This document shows, in pieces, positions 1-8,043 of a DNA stretch of 10,100 nucleotides. The stretch is from positions 1 through 10,100 of the forward strand of contig JAPEVF010001411.1 in assembly GCA_029747585.1 (NCBI GenBank), in the 5' to 3' direction. The DNA is from Pleurotus djamor (taxonomy: Eukaryota; Basidiomycota; Agaricomycetes; Agaricales; Pleurotaceae). The notes beneath the pieces are model-generated. The model was given only the letters and a program-made list of their open reading frames with translations, was not told the origin of the DNA and ran no database searches. The first letter of the stretch is position 1. The number at the start of each line of letters is the position of its first letter. The translations under genes and the position numbers were made by a program.

Positions 1-143
1 TACCGTGACGACGACTGCATCATTGACCTTTGAGTAGAGTCAGTGCGATCTAGGTTTCTCGTCTTGCGCCCACTCAGCTTCATCTGAAACACTTGACCGG
101 CCATTACCAGATCAGCATCCTCAATATAACCAAAGTACATCAT
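1..143. other. 3' flank of P1, no gene seen
   Basis: These bases lie downstream of the P1 stop codon. No open frame, cysteine-framework remnant or clear terminator motif is visible, so whether the array continues beyond the window cannot be told. Confidence 0.5.
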
Positions 144-677
144 TTAGGAAAGACTCGCAGCCATGAAGCTAGTCAGTAAAGCAATACCCAAAACGTCTGG
201 TCTCAAACCCGCGGCTCCGCTCAATTCCTTGCGATTAAGCGATATACCAACACCCGTGCAAGCTTGATAATACCCTAAACCAACCGTCAATAATCGGTAG
301 AAGCTGGCGCAGTGGGTACACACTATCCAGATTATCCTGAGCGTGGCGATTCCCAGCTGAACGGTCGCAGCTCATGCATGAGACCAGCGAGTCGGCAGCA
401 TTGTTGTTGCATATACAGGTGTTCGTGCGGCAGCGTTGGAATGTGTTGACGATGCCGCATTTCGATTGACATTGGGAATGGATGTCGCTACCGTTGTAAC
501 TGACGTGAATCTGCCGAGTTGAGATGTCAGGGACATTTTCTACGGGGGTGGGAGAGGCAAGGACTGTGGACGTCGGCATTGAGCAGCGGCGGGAAATGTG
601 AGGACCTTGCCTAGGCGGACGAAAAGCAGATTTAAGATAAGATACAGACGGCCAAAGGACGCGATCATCCCGACCAT
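144..677 (-). CDS. P1: CFEM-like eight-cysteine secreted protein, putative GPI anchor (3 exons)
   Basis: Exons 611-677, 324-563 and 144-274 join to a 145-residue precursor. Residues 1 to about 25 form a hydrophobic signal peptide. Arg-Gln is at 39-40 and an N-glycosylation sequon (NGS) at 46-48. Cysteines are at 54, 58, 67, 72, 74, 85, 88 and 108. A small-residue SGAAG at 121-125 precedes a hydrophobic tail ending at the stop, as in GPI signals. Intron 2 (275-323) has a GT donor and TTTAG acceptor. Intron 1 (564-610) needs a GC donor (GCAAGG), because only that join keeps phase 1 and matches the P2 leader. The start at 677 gives a leader alignable with P2; a second ATG follows at codon 4. The role is unknown. 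By analogy with fungal CFEM-type wall proteins, cell-surface display is likely. The closest relative here is P2. Confidence 0.82.
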
Positions 678-1529
678 TAGCTGTTTGACAAGTGACAGCA
701 CAGTCTGGGGTTTGTCAGGAAAAGCCGAAGTGGCAGTCGTTCAAATGCGTCGAACCCCAGCTTATATGTCTAGACCTCACGTGTGGTCCAACGTACTTAG
801 CACGTAGATACGATGAGAGATATAAGCAGTTTATGCGCCTGGACTGCCGCATCATAGTTTCGACTTTCCACGCTGCATCCTAAATGCATGGAGTTATTCG
901 TACGTGATGCAGTCGTTATGTTCAGGACTCCAGCAAAGGTGTAGGATACACCAAAATAGTTGTAATCCTGGTGGTTCTCGTATCAGTGACTCATCAAACT
1001 GAGATGAAACGCGCCGTAATACCCAAATAATATCAGTGTGTGGGTAGAAGTGAGGCGAAATCCCGCAGCGCCCGGTGTTATCGATGCAAACAAGGCAGCT
1101 GTATCTGTACAGGGTAGGCGAGGTTTGTCGAGGCTTCGCACGCAGACATGGCCTAGCACCCATTGGGGTAGGCCAACAAGGAACAAGAGAGGAAGTGGGA
1201 TCGCTGAGCTCCAGGACGAACCCAAAGCCACCGATTTGGTAGCCAACTGATCTTCATTTCCATCAGTACCACGGGGAAAGACTTGCAGGTTCGTATCTCA
1301 CGGTGTTATGATAGCCATGCATCATGGTAGTGAATGGGAGAAGTGATCAAATCATCATGCATCAACCTCGAACTATTCTTGGAAAGCTCGCCAGGGGCGC
1401 ACGTCCGCCTCCTATAGAGTACGCATGAGTTGAGTCCGCACTAGCCTGGTAAACAGTCCGCACGATGGCCATATATCAGGATCAGCATTCTCTTCCAAAA
1501 TCAAGTTGAGTATTTAGTGGTCGTCTACT
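678..1529. other. Intergenic, P1 upstream / P2 downstream
   Basis: About 850 nt separate P2 from P1. The low-coordinate end carries the P1 promoter. The rest holds only short overlapping open frames on both strands (for example 983-1246 minus, 1038-1250 plus). None has the eight-cysteine framework or a convincing start and splice structure. I see no further gene. Confidence 0.6.
761..768 (-). promoter_or_regulatory. TATA box of P1
   Basis: The minus strand reads CATATAAG about 85 to 90 nt before the P1 ATG at 677, similar to the TATA position in the sister genes. A palindromic CACGTG (E-box-like) lies just upstream at 778-783. Seen in sequence; promoter function is inferred. Confidence 0.5.
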
Positions 1530-2060
1530 CTAAAGCACGGTCGCAACCATAAAACAAGTAACTGGAAGTAAAGCGATTCCGAGCAGGCTTTGTCTCAATC
1601 CGACGGCACCATTTAAGTCCCTGTGCTTCAAGGTAATGCCAGCTTCCTCACAAGCCTGGAAGTACCCTAATCTCACTTTTAGCAGCAAATTCTGGTCAAA
1701 GAGTACGCAAGCACTTACTGTCGAGATCAGGCTTAGCAAAGGTATTCCCGGCCGAACCGTCACAGCCCAAGCACGAAGCTAGCGCGTCGGCGGCGCTGTC
1801 ATTGCACACGCATTCGTTTGTGGTGCAGTTTTGGAAGGTAGTGAAGATATCGCATTTTGACTGGCATTGGGAATGAATTTCGGTGCCGTTCAAGCCGACG
1901 TTGAGCTGACGAGCCGAGATGTGGCCTGAGGTAGCAAGGACTGGACGCCGGCAGATGTTGAGTCACTCGTATCTATATGGATAGACAGTTGACTGAACTC
2001 ACCGAAATGTACGGAAAGGATGTTGACGACGAGATAAAGACCTCCAAACAACACGACCAT
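1530..2060 (-). CDS. P2: CFEM-like eight-cysteine secreted protein, putative GPI anchor (3 exons)
   Basis: Exons 2003-2060, 1719-1940 and 1530-1666 give 138 residues. Intron 1 (1941-2002) is GTGAGT...CCAG and intron 2 (1667-1718) is GTAAGT...TTAG, both phase 1. Residues 1 to about 22 are a hydrophobic signal peptide. Arg-Gln is at 30-31 and a sequon NGT at 37-39. Framework cysteines are at 45, 49, 58, 63, 65, 76, 79 and 99. A ninth cysteine (131) lies in the C-terminal hydrophobic tail that follows NGAVG, the likely GPI-attachment area. I chose the ATG at 2060 because its CAAGATGGTC context and leader length match P3; an in-frame ATG at 2105 would add 15 residues. Around the first cysteines it is nearly identical to P1 (IHSQCQSKC in both). 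Function unknown; a surface role is inferred from architecture only. Confidence 0.86.
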
Positions 2061-2820
2061 CTTGATAGACGCAGTTATGAGTGTGATTCGAGAAGTCAAG
2101 GTCAAGGGGCCACCGTTGGGAGATGTTCCTTAGAACCCCTTCAATTTATACTACTCTGCAGCGCGTACTACCTAGAGACAACAGAAAGAGATAAGCACAC
2201 CATGCGTCCAGTGAGTGCCGGGAGCAAAAGCAGTGCATGGGTCTAAAAATAGTCGCACTCCATCAATCGCACCGCAACGGATAAATGTTGTGGTGGAGGT
2301 TAAGCGAAGCGGGTGTTGAGCGAGCTTACAGATTCTGGAATGCCCAAGATCTTTAATGCAGCCTCGTAACCAAGCGCGGTATCACCAAGGTGTCACTTCT
2401 AGTCGGAAGAAGTCTCTTCACAGAAAGAGCGCTTTGTATCTTTGTAGTCCGTTGTGTTCAAAGCCAGAACACTCACTCACTGTCACGCCACCGCTCACCA
2501 GTCTCGAGGCACCATGTGCTTGCCGGCTCTGGAAGTCGCTACGAGTCTCACGGAGAATAAGTCGGCGCTGATGCGTCGAAGCATCCCCAAAAGGACGCTG
2601 ATGCTGAGGATTTGAGCCTACGACCGCATCCGCACCATCGACTGGTTCGACAAACTGTGACGATGCATCATGCTGATGCAGAAGACCATTATGAGAATGT
2701 TTTGTATCGCGCGCTAGCTTGGTAGAAATGAAGCCTTGAGACAACGCAGACACCCAGTCAAACGCCGTCTCCTTGAGATGTCAAATTTGTCAAAGTTCAT
2801 CACTCCTGATGATCCCCTAT
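2061..2820. other. Intergenic, P2 upstream / P3 downstream
   Basis: About 760 nt. It contains the P2 promoter and the P3 3' flank. A minus-strand open frame of 111 codons (2418-2753) has no signal peptide, no framework cysteines and no recognisable motif, so I treat it as chance. Nothing else can be supported. Confidence 0.55.
2143..2150 (-). promoter_or_regulatory. TATA box of P2
   Basis: The minus strand reads TATAAATT, 83 to 90 nt before the P2 ATG at 2060. This is the clearest TATA match outside P3 and P4, and its placement agrees with the other array genes. Confidence 0.6.
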
Positions 2821-3400
2821 TTAAACACCGATAGCAGCGATAGCCACGAGAACTAGTAAGGATGAAACACCGAGAAACTCTGAGCTCATTCCCAGAGCTC
2901 CGTTCAACTTTTCGCTCTTGACATTGACGCCAGCTTGCTCACAGCCATCATGGTACCCTGGAGGTCATAACCATTAGAAAGTACGAATGACTGCAGCTTT
3001 GATGTCACGTACTGTCAAGCTGCGCTTGCAACTGATCACGAGCTTCATCTGTGTTTTCCAGGGATAGGGCGCATCGGGAGCATGCCTTCAATGTGTCTGC
3101 CACCGCATTGTTACATATACATTGAACGTCGCTGCATCCCCGGAGCTGGGTGAGACCCTCGCATTGAGATGTACATTGGTCAGGAATATTCGCGGGGTTG
3201 AATCCGGTGGTTTGACGCGTTGTCAAATGGTGAAAGTTCAGATCTCCAAGACTGAATCTTGAAGGAGCGGGCTGCGGGGTAGCAATGGCTGAAGACACGA
3301 TACACAAATCAGTAAAAGTGTGTTTCTTGTCCCTTGAATACGCACCTGAACCAGCGACGAGGAGGAGTGAGGCAGATACCACTTTGAGAAATGCGACCAT
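2821..3400 (-). CDS. P3: CFEM-like eight-cysteine secreted protein, putative GPI anchor (3 exons)
   Basis: Exons 3346-3400, 3013-3288 and 2821-2957 encode 155 residues. Intron 1 (3289-3345) is GTGCGT...TTCAG with a TTTACTGAT branch-like site. Intron 2 (2958-3012) is GTACGT...CCAG with TTCTAAT. The signal peptide spans residues 1 to about 21, with an ATA-type cleavage region. A Pro-rich stretch follows, then Arg-Gln at 43-44. Cysteines are at 57, 61, 70, 75, 77, 88, 91 and 116. NGALG at 129-133 precedes a strongly hydrophobic tail to residue 155, as in a GPI signal. An aspartate (72) lies between C3 and C4, roughly where CFEM domains carry a haem-binding Asp. Intron 1 is 57 nt with no stop in frame, so unspliced RNA stays open. 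Nearest relative is P4, with shared promoter and intron sequence. Function not established. Confidence 0.88.
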
Positions 3401-3502
3401 CTTGAATAGCCGAAGATTAAACCAAGATTTCTTGGAGAATTTAGCGGAGAGAGAGGAAAGAGGAAGAAGGTGGGGACTACCGAGACGAGGGAGTCAACGC
3501 AA

Positions 3503-3532
3503 ATTTATAGCGAAGAGGCTGCCGCGAAGCTT
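3503..3532 (-). promoter_or_regulatory. P3 core promoter: TATA box plus upstream AAGCTTCG element
   Basis: On the minus strand AAGCTTCG (3525-3532) is followed after exactly 10 nt by TTCGCTATAAAT (3503-3514). The P4 promoter has the same two elements at the same spacing. The TATA core lies about 105 nt before the P3 ATG. Between it and the ATG is a C/T-rich stretch (about 3441-3475), common near fungal transcription starts. Confidence 0.65.
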
Positions 3533-4325
3533 GATTGAAACAAGCAATCGGCCATCGGGAAGTCGAGTCGCTGGAGTCACTAGCAGCGAAGCATGTCACT
3601 TTCAATCAGCATATGTCGATGTCAATGTAGATAAAATTTCACCTGAGCGACCACGAACGGGTCTCCTGATGCGCCCGCTAACCGTCGTGACTGAGAGAAT
3701 AAGGTCTGCCGTCATAATTCACAGCGATCCGTGTGGCGAATTTAATACCAATCCTGCTAGGAAACTGACATCTGAGCGGTTAGTGTAGCACCTGAGCGCT
3801 GGGCGCTTGGAGAATGACCGGGGGTCACTGTAGCATAAGGCAAAGACCGAGATAAAATGGATGTGTGGGCCGTTGACCTCGGACCGAAATCTATTGACAT
3901 GCACTTCGCCTGCGGGAATCGACCTGACTTTCCAGCAGTGGTTGAGCCAAAGGGATGTGGGCATGGAGATGAGCGTGAGGCATGAGGCCTTGAGGAGTCG
4001 CTAAGACTCAGGAAGGTGGTCGTGACTCGCGAGAGGTGGACCCGCTTGGTCTAGCGGAGGTACTGGTATTGGGGGACGTGCATCTTGACTAAAAACTAGG
4101 GTAGACCGTCGCGTGATGGATTCCGCCAGATGTGCAGGGTTATGGGAGCTTGGCCAGCGATGTCACTGGTCAGAAGACTTCAAGCTACTTTTATGGGTAC
4201 CAAAGATACCGTCGTCGTCGCGGTTTGGTTTGGAAGAGTTGCGTTGACCGGGAAATGGCGAAATTAGGCGCTGATTGACTTCCGTGTTTCAGGAGTGGGA
4301 CAGGAGGGCAGGGGGCTGAGGCTGC

Positions 4326-4326
4326 N
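4326..4326. other. Ambiguous base (N) before a G run
   Basis: A single undetermined base sits directly before GGGG in non-coding sequence. It looks like a consensus-calling ambiguity rather than a scaffold gap, and no supported gene is affected. Confidence 0.9.
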
Positions 4327-4485
4327 GGGGTAGACTAGCACACGGCCAACGTATGTTGGTCAACGCAAGACCTCGAATCCAAAAGCTAGACCTATGAGCT
4401 TCAAGTGGTGGGGCTTCTACAGTCTCTGCAAGTAGTACGCCAATGCAAAACCTGGTTATCTCCTATTCAAGCGACATAAGAAAAT

Positions 4486-5064
4486 CTACAGTAAGGCCGC
4501 TGCGGTGGCAATGAGGGCCACTAGAGATGAGATACCCAGTAACGCCGGTCTTAATTCTAAAGCACCATTCAACTTCACGCTTTTCACCGGGATTCCAGCT
4601 TGCTTGCATTGTTCCTGATACTCTGCGAATAGACCTGTTATGAACAAACGCATCCGATGACTGATACATCGATGTCACGTACGGTCAAGTACCACTTGCA
4701 GCAGATTGCGATTAGCTTCTGTGTTATCCGTAGAGAGCGCACAGCTCAGGCATGAATTCAGAGAGTCAACCGCCTCATCAGTGCACGCGCATTGTGGTTT
4801 GTTGCAGCCTTCAAACTTGTTCAGGCCATCACATTGCGATTTACATTGATCTGGTATGTTTGAACCGGTATCAATTTGACGTGCAGATAGACTGCGGAAG
4901 GTGATATTTCCTATGCCCAGTCCAGTGGCATGTTGTGGAGTTGCTATCGCTAAATACGAAGCACAAAAGGTCAGAACGAGTGTCGTTCGTCATTGGAATA
5001 GGTAATTACCGGAGCCAATAGCGAGAAGAAGGGAAACAGGCACCAAGCTGAAGATTGCGACCAT
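4486..5064 (-). CDS. P4: CFEM-like eight-cysteine secreted protein, putative GPI anchor (3 exons)
   Basis: Exons 5010-5064, 4683-4949 and 4486-4622 give 152 residues. Intron 1 (4950-5009) has a weak donor, GTAATT. Intron 2 (4623-4682) is GTACGT...CGCAG; this acceptor keeps exon 3 at 137 nt, as in P2 and P3. A competing AACAG 12 nt earlier is also in frame. The signal peptide is residues 1 to about 21, followed by a sequon NIT (33-35) and Arg-Gln (42-43). Cysteines are at 54, 58, 67, 72, 74, 85, 88 and 113. NGALE at 126-130 precedes a hydrophobic GPI-type tail. The C3-C4 segment (NKPQ) lacks the aspartate of CFEM domains. It aligns best with P3: same leader ending (GSAIATPQ), same IPDQC entry and same 24-residue C7-C8 loop. 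Function not established. Confidence 0.86.
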
Positions 5065-5158
5065 CTCAGACAGTCGAGGATTGCGTTGAGAGGCGTAAAG
5101 GAAACTTGTAAGAGAGAAAACCAAGAGGGACTGCTGAGCGACGACAGAATCTACACGT

Positions 5159-5188
5159 ATTTATAGCGAACATTGAAACTCGAAGCTT
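5159..5188 (-). promoter_or_regulatory. P4 core promoter: TATA box plus upstream AAGCTTCG element
   Basis: AAGCTTCG (5181-5188) and TTCGCTATAAAT (5159-5170) on the minus strand are separated by 10 nt, as in P3, while the intervening 10 nt differ. The TATA core is about 95 to 100 nt before the ATG at 5064, and a C/T-rich leader follows. Confidence 0.65.
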
Positions 5189-5373
5189 CATAGGAGGAGT
5201 ATCAAAGGGTCCGTCAAAGGAGGGTGACAGTGGTTGCCTTAGTACGCCTTTGGCCCATATAGGTATTTACACGAATTAATCTGACCTGACTGAGTACGAC
5301 TGGGAGGTTCGAGCATTCGCGCCGGCTCAATGATGGTCGCAAATTGTAAGTCGCAACGCTATATATCACGGTT

Positions 5374-5374
5374 N
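5374..5374. other. Ambiguous base (N) before a G run
   Basis: A second undetermined base, again directly before a G homopolymer (GGGGGG), in the non-coding gap between P4 and P5. The same context as position 4326 suggests a homopolymer-related consensus problem. Confidence 0.9.
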
Positions 5375-5818
5375 GGGGGGCGTGACACCAATATCATCGG
5401 TCTCAAGCTTGGAGGTAGAAGGGTCTGCATAGCAGTCGAAGCTGTGAGAAGACTGGCTTGAAGAGACCGTAGATACTGACGGGGACAGGTAAACAGACCG
5501 CGAAGACCTCAAAACCTCTGGCAAGAGGGGAGGTAGAGTATCTGTGAAGAAACGACGCTGAGGTATCTATTACAACCTCTTAATTCATCAATGTGCTGTG
5601 TCTTGAGGGGTAAACTCTGATCTAATTTCCGGAGGAGAGACGGCCGGGGAGGAGTGCTCATTTCACTGGCAGCTTAGACCCCATATATGGTAACGGGACT
5701 TCCAAGTTGGGACGTTTGATAAACGGGGTGTTTGGGTTACAGAATCAGCATGTTTACGATTGGGTCGTTTATTCGTGCATGTCATCGCTCTTGGTGATTC
5801 TACGCCACACATTGTCTA

Positions 5819-6434
5819 TCAAAGCAGAAACGCTCCAAGACTAGTGGTTACGATAGCAACCCCGAAGATTGCTGGGCGAAGGCCCATGGCATCGTTTGGG
5901 GAGTTGATGGTTTCATTCCTCACGGTACGTCCAGCTAACTCACAGGCTTGGACGTATCCTTCAATTTAAAGATCAATCAGATATAACACCGGCGGATATT
6001 GGCGTGATCACATACGGTTCATAATTTCTTGCGCTTGCGCAACATTGGCCTCCGTGTCATCGCCATTGCGATCGTGGTCGACTTCCAACGCACAGTTCAA
6101 GCACGAAGCGATAGACGAAGAGCCGTCATCACTGCATAGGCAGTCCGTTGATGTACATTGCTGTAGTTGGACGAGACCTTCACATTGGGATTGACATTCA
6201 TCTGGAATGATTGTGTCGTTGAGTCCGGTTTGACGGGCTGAGAGGTGGATGGCCCTGGGGAAGAACCCCTCAGAGAAGAGAGATGAGCCAGGAGCTGGTG
6301 CGGGGTTGGAAGTGACTAAATTACAGTTACAGGTGAATGAATACGAAATGTAACAGCATGGATATGAACTGACCTGGACGAGCTGTACCAACGAGGAGAA
6401 GAATCCCGGCGGCAAAATTGAGGAAAGCGATCAT
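5819..6434 (-). CDS. P5: CFEM-like eight-cysteine secreted protein, putative GPI anchor (3 exons)
   Basis: Exons 6374-6434, 6016-6315 and 5819-5958 give 166 residues, the longest of the six. Intron 1 (6316-6373) is GTCAGT...TTTAG and intron 2 (5959-6015) is GTATGT...GAAG, both phase 1. The signal peptide covers residues 1 to about 20. A longer Pro/Ser/Phe-containing spacer follows, with Arg-Gln at 48-49 and a sequon NDT at 53-55. Cysteines are at 61, 65, 74, 79, 81, 92, 95 and 126. The C7-C8 loop is 30 residues and rich in Asp/Asn. It also carries TSTD between C3 and C4, so an Asp is present as in CFEM domains. NDAMG (142-146) precedes a hydrophobic GPI-type tail. The start shares the TCAAGATG context of P2 and P3. 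Function not established. Confidence 0.87.
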
Positions 6435-7440
6435 CTTGAAATGGTCCTTTGAAGAATAATCGAGGGGACGTCTGGACTGTGTCTAGAGATGAAAGGCTGA
6501 AAAGCACTGGGGATTGAATCTAGCCATTCACGCCCTCCTTTTAAACCTTGTCAGTACCTGGAGGCAGCATCGCATCCGTGGAGAACGCGACGACTGGATT
6601 GGAGTATCAAGAAAACGCTAAAACCTATACGCACCAACTGAGCGCCAGGAACGAGCGAAGCTCATGCTTGATTGGAGGTGCAGTCGTACAATCCAAGAGA
6701 TCCGTAGCGCGCTCGGCAGGGCTTGTGAAGTTGGATGGTTCAATGCGACGACATCCTGTTGAGTGCATCATATTTGGCTTGTCAAGTTTGAGCTTTTGGA
6801 AGGTGCATGGACCTTCCTATTAGATACACCCTGTTGGTTTCTTTAAGTCGCACGAGAGATAGGCTTCGTAGAACGAAGATGTACCTGGATATCTCATCCT
6901 GTGCCAATACTAGAAATAGAACCTTTGCTCCAGAGCGCACCGTGCCAAGCCAGCGAGCGTTGGAGTTTGCATGATCGCACAGCAGATAATGCACCCATGA
7001 CCTCTCACCTCGCTACCCATGATGTCAGTAGACCAACTGTCTGAAGTCACATCGTGCGTATATTTGACGGCTTGTTTTCGGCCTGATCGTGTTTGATACA
7101 AATTTCTCCACAAGAGACTCGAGTGATGGCCGAATGCTAAGCACTGCGAGGGACGAGCTGATCCTCAGGTGCGAAACTGTAGGGTCTTTCATGGAGCAAG
7201 TTAGAGGAGATCAAGTCGTCCAGCGCTGCTTGTTGTATGGTTGTATGAAAGAGAAAGTCGGACCGATTTACCCCATAGCACATGACGCGGACGTATGTAT
7301 GGAGGTAAAGTTCAACGTTCGAGCTTCGGCTTGGTAAACAAGGACTGGAGCGATTTCATGAATTTCCGGAACGAGGTCTCTTTCCTCAAATAACTTCTGA
7401 ATACGCAGAAGGACAATGCGCGTATAACAAGCAAGACGAA
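6435..7440. other. Intergenic, P5 upstream / P6 downstream
   Basis: About 1,005 nt. It has the P5 promoter at its low end. The short open frames on both strands (for example 6548-6823 plus, 6782-6994 minus, 7089-7337 plus) overlap one another and show no recognisable domain or splice logic. One CTGAGCG is at 6638-6644. I see no gene. Confidence 0.55.
6537..6546 (-). promoter_or_regulatory. TATA-like element of P5
   Basis: The minus strand reads TTTAAAAGG about 105 nt before the P5 ATG, the position taken by the TATA box in P3 and P4. The match to TATAAA is imperfect, so this is a weaker call. The AAGCTTCG element of P3 and P4 is absent. Confidence 0.4.
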
Positions 7441-8043
7441 TCAAAGCATCGTGGCGACCGTGGCGAGGGCTACGCTCAACACTCCAAGAACCGCTGGTCG
7501 AGTGGCAAACGCTGCGTTGGCGGGTTTGTCAAGCTTCTGCACCTTTACCGTCACACCAACCGCCGCGCATTCCGTCGTAAACGCTATACAATACGAGGGG
7601 ATCCATTAAGGATAAACTTTGCAAGTTAAATGACGGGTTATGACGCACTATCCATGTTCTTCTGCCCACTCGCCATTGGCAAGGTCTTTCCATCATTGTC
7701 AACGAAACATTTCAAACAAGCAGCGATGTCATCCGAATTCTGGTCCGTGCAGATGCACGAAGGGTCAACACCGCAGTCTTTCAGTCTAGATGTGACGCCG
7801 CATTGTGATGAACATTGAGACGGGACTTGGGTGAGGTTCAGGCTGAGGAACCCTCCCTGTCGAGCGACCAGCGATCCTGCGATGTTGGCGTTCGGTGTAG
7901 GCGTTGCTTGGGCTATGAACGAGAAAAATATGCAAGTAATAAGTCATGGATTGGCCGCGAACGCGAACTTGAAGATAACACGCACCAAATGGCACAGCCA
8001 ACAAGAAAGGAACGACGTGAACGACGGAGGTGAATGAAACCAT
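7441..8043 (-). CDS. P6: divergent CFEM-like eight-cysteine secreted protein, putative GPI anchor (3 exons)
   Basis: Exons 7986-8043, 7649-7912 and 7441-7583 encode 154 residues. Intron 1 (7913-7985) is GTGCGT...CATAG and intron 2 (7584-7648) is GTGCGT...TATAG. The signal peptide is residues 1 to about 22. A TPTPNAN stretch, Arg-Gln (37-38) and a sequon NLT (45-47) follow. Cysteines are at 53, 57, 66, 72, 74, 85, 88 and 113. C3-C4 has five residues rather than four and includes an Asp (69). NAA near 130-132 precedes a hydrophobic GPI-type tail. It is the most divergent member: the Tyr after intron 2 (R/Q-Y in the others) is T-F here, and the tail motif is shifted. The start at 8043 shares CTGAGATGGT with P4. 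It lies nearest the DsbA-like gene, at one edge of the array. Function not established. Confidence 0.83.

Larger units (their letters stand above)
3401..4485. other. Intergenic, P3 upstream / P4 downstream
   Basis: About 1,085 nt, the longest gap inside the array. The first 130 nt hold the P3 promoter and leader. The plus-strand open frame 3285-3788 runs antisense across P3 exon 1 and its promoter and has no recognisable motif. Three CTGAGCG copies lie at 3643, 3772 and 3792. One ambiguous base (N) is at 4326. I see no gene. Confidence 0.55.
5065..5818. other. Intergenic, P4 upstream / P5 downstream
   Basis: About 755 nt with the P4 promoter at its low end. The remainder has no open frame of note, no tRNA-like fold that I can see and no cysteine-framework remnant. 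A single N (5374) precedes a run of six G. Confidence 0.55.

Noticed and set aside
983..1246. Minus-strand frame with a hydrophobic N-terminus, as a possible decayed seventh paralogue
   Set aside because: The leader-like start is not followed by Arg-Gln or by the C-x3-C-x8-C spacing in any frame, and no exon 3-like tail was found downstream.
2418..2753. Minus-strand open frame of 111 codons between P2 and P3
   Set aside because: No signal peptide, framework cysteines, recognisable motif or promoter at the position seen in the array genes.
3285..3788. Longest open frame in the window (167 codons, plus strand)
   Set aside because: It runs antisense over P3 exon 1, intron 1 and the P3 TATA region. 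The Arg/Ser-rich product has no motif, whereas the opposite strand explains the sequence with conserved exons.
144..8043. Hydrophobin identity for the eight-cysteine proteins
   Set aside because: Hydrophobins have two adjacent Cys-Cys doublets (C-CC-C-C-CC-C). These proteins have C-x-C and C-x2-C pairs and no doublet, plus a GPI-type tail.
144..8043. CRISPR, phage or bacterial operon interpretation of the regular spacing
   Set aside because: The repeated unit is an intron-containing gene of over 500 nt with its own promoter. There are no short direct repeats with spacers and no bacterial ribosome-binding sites.
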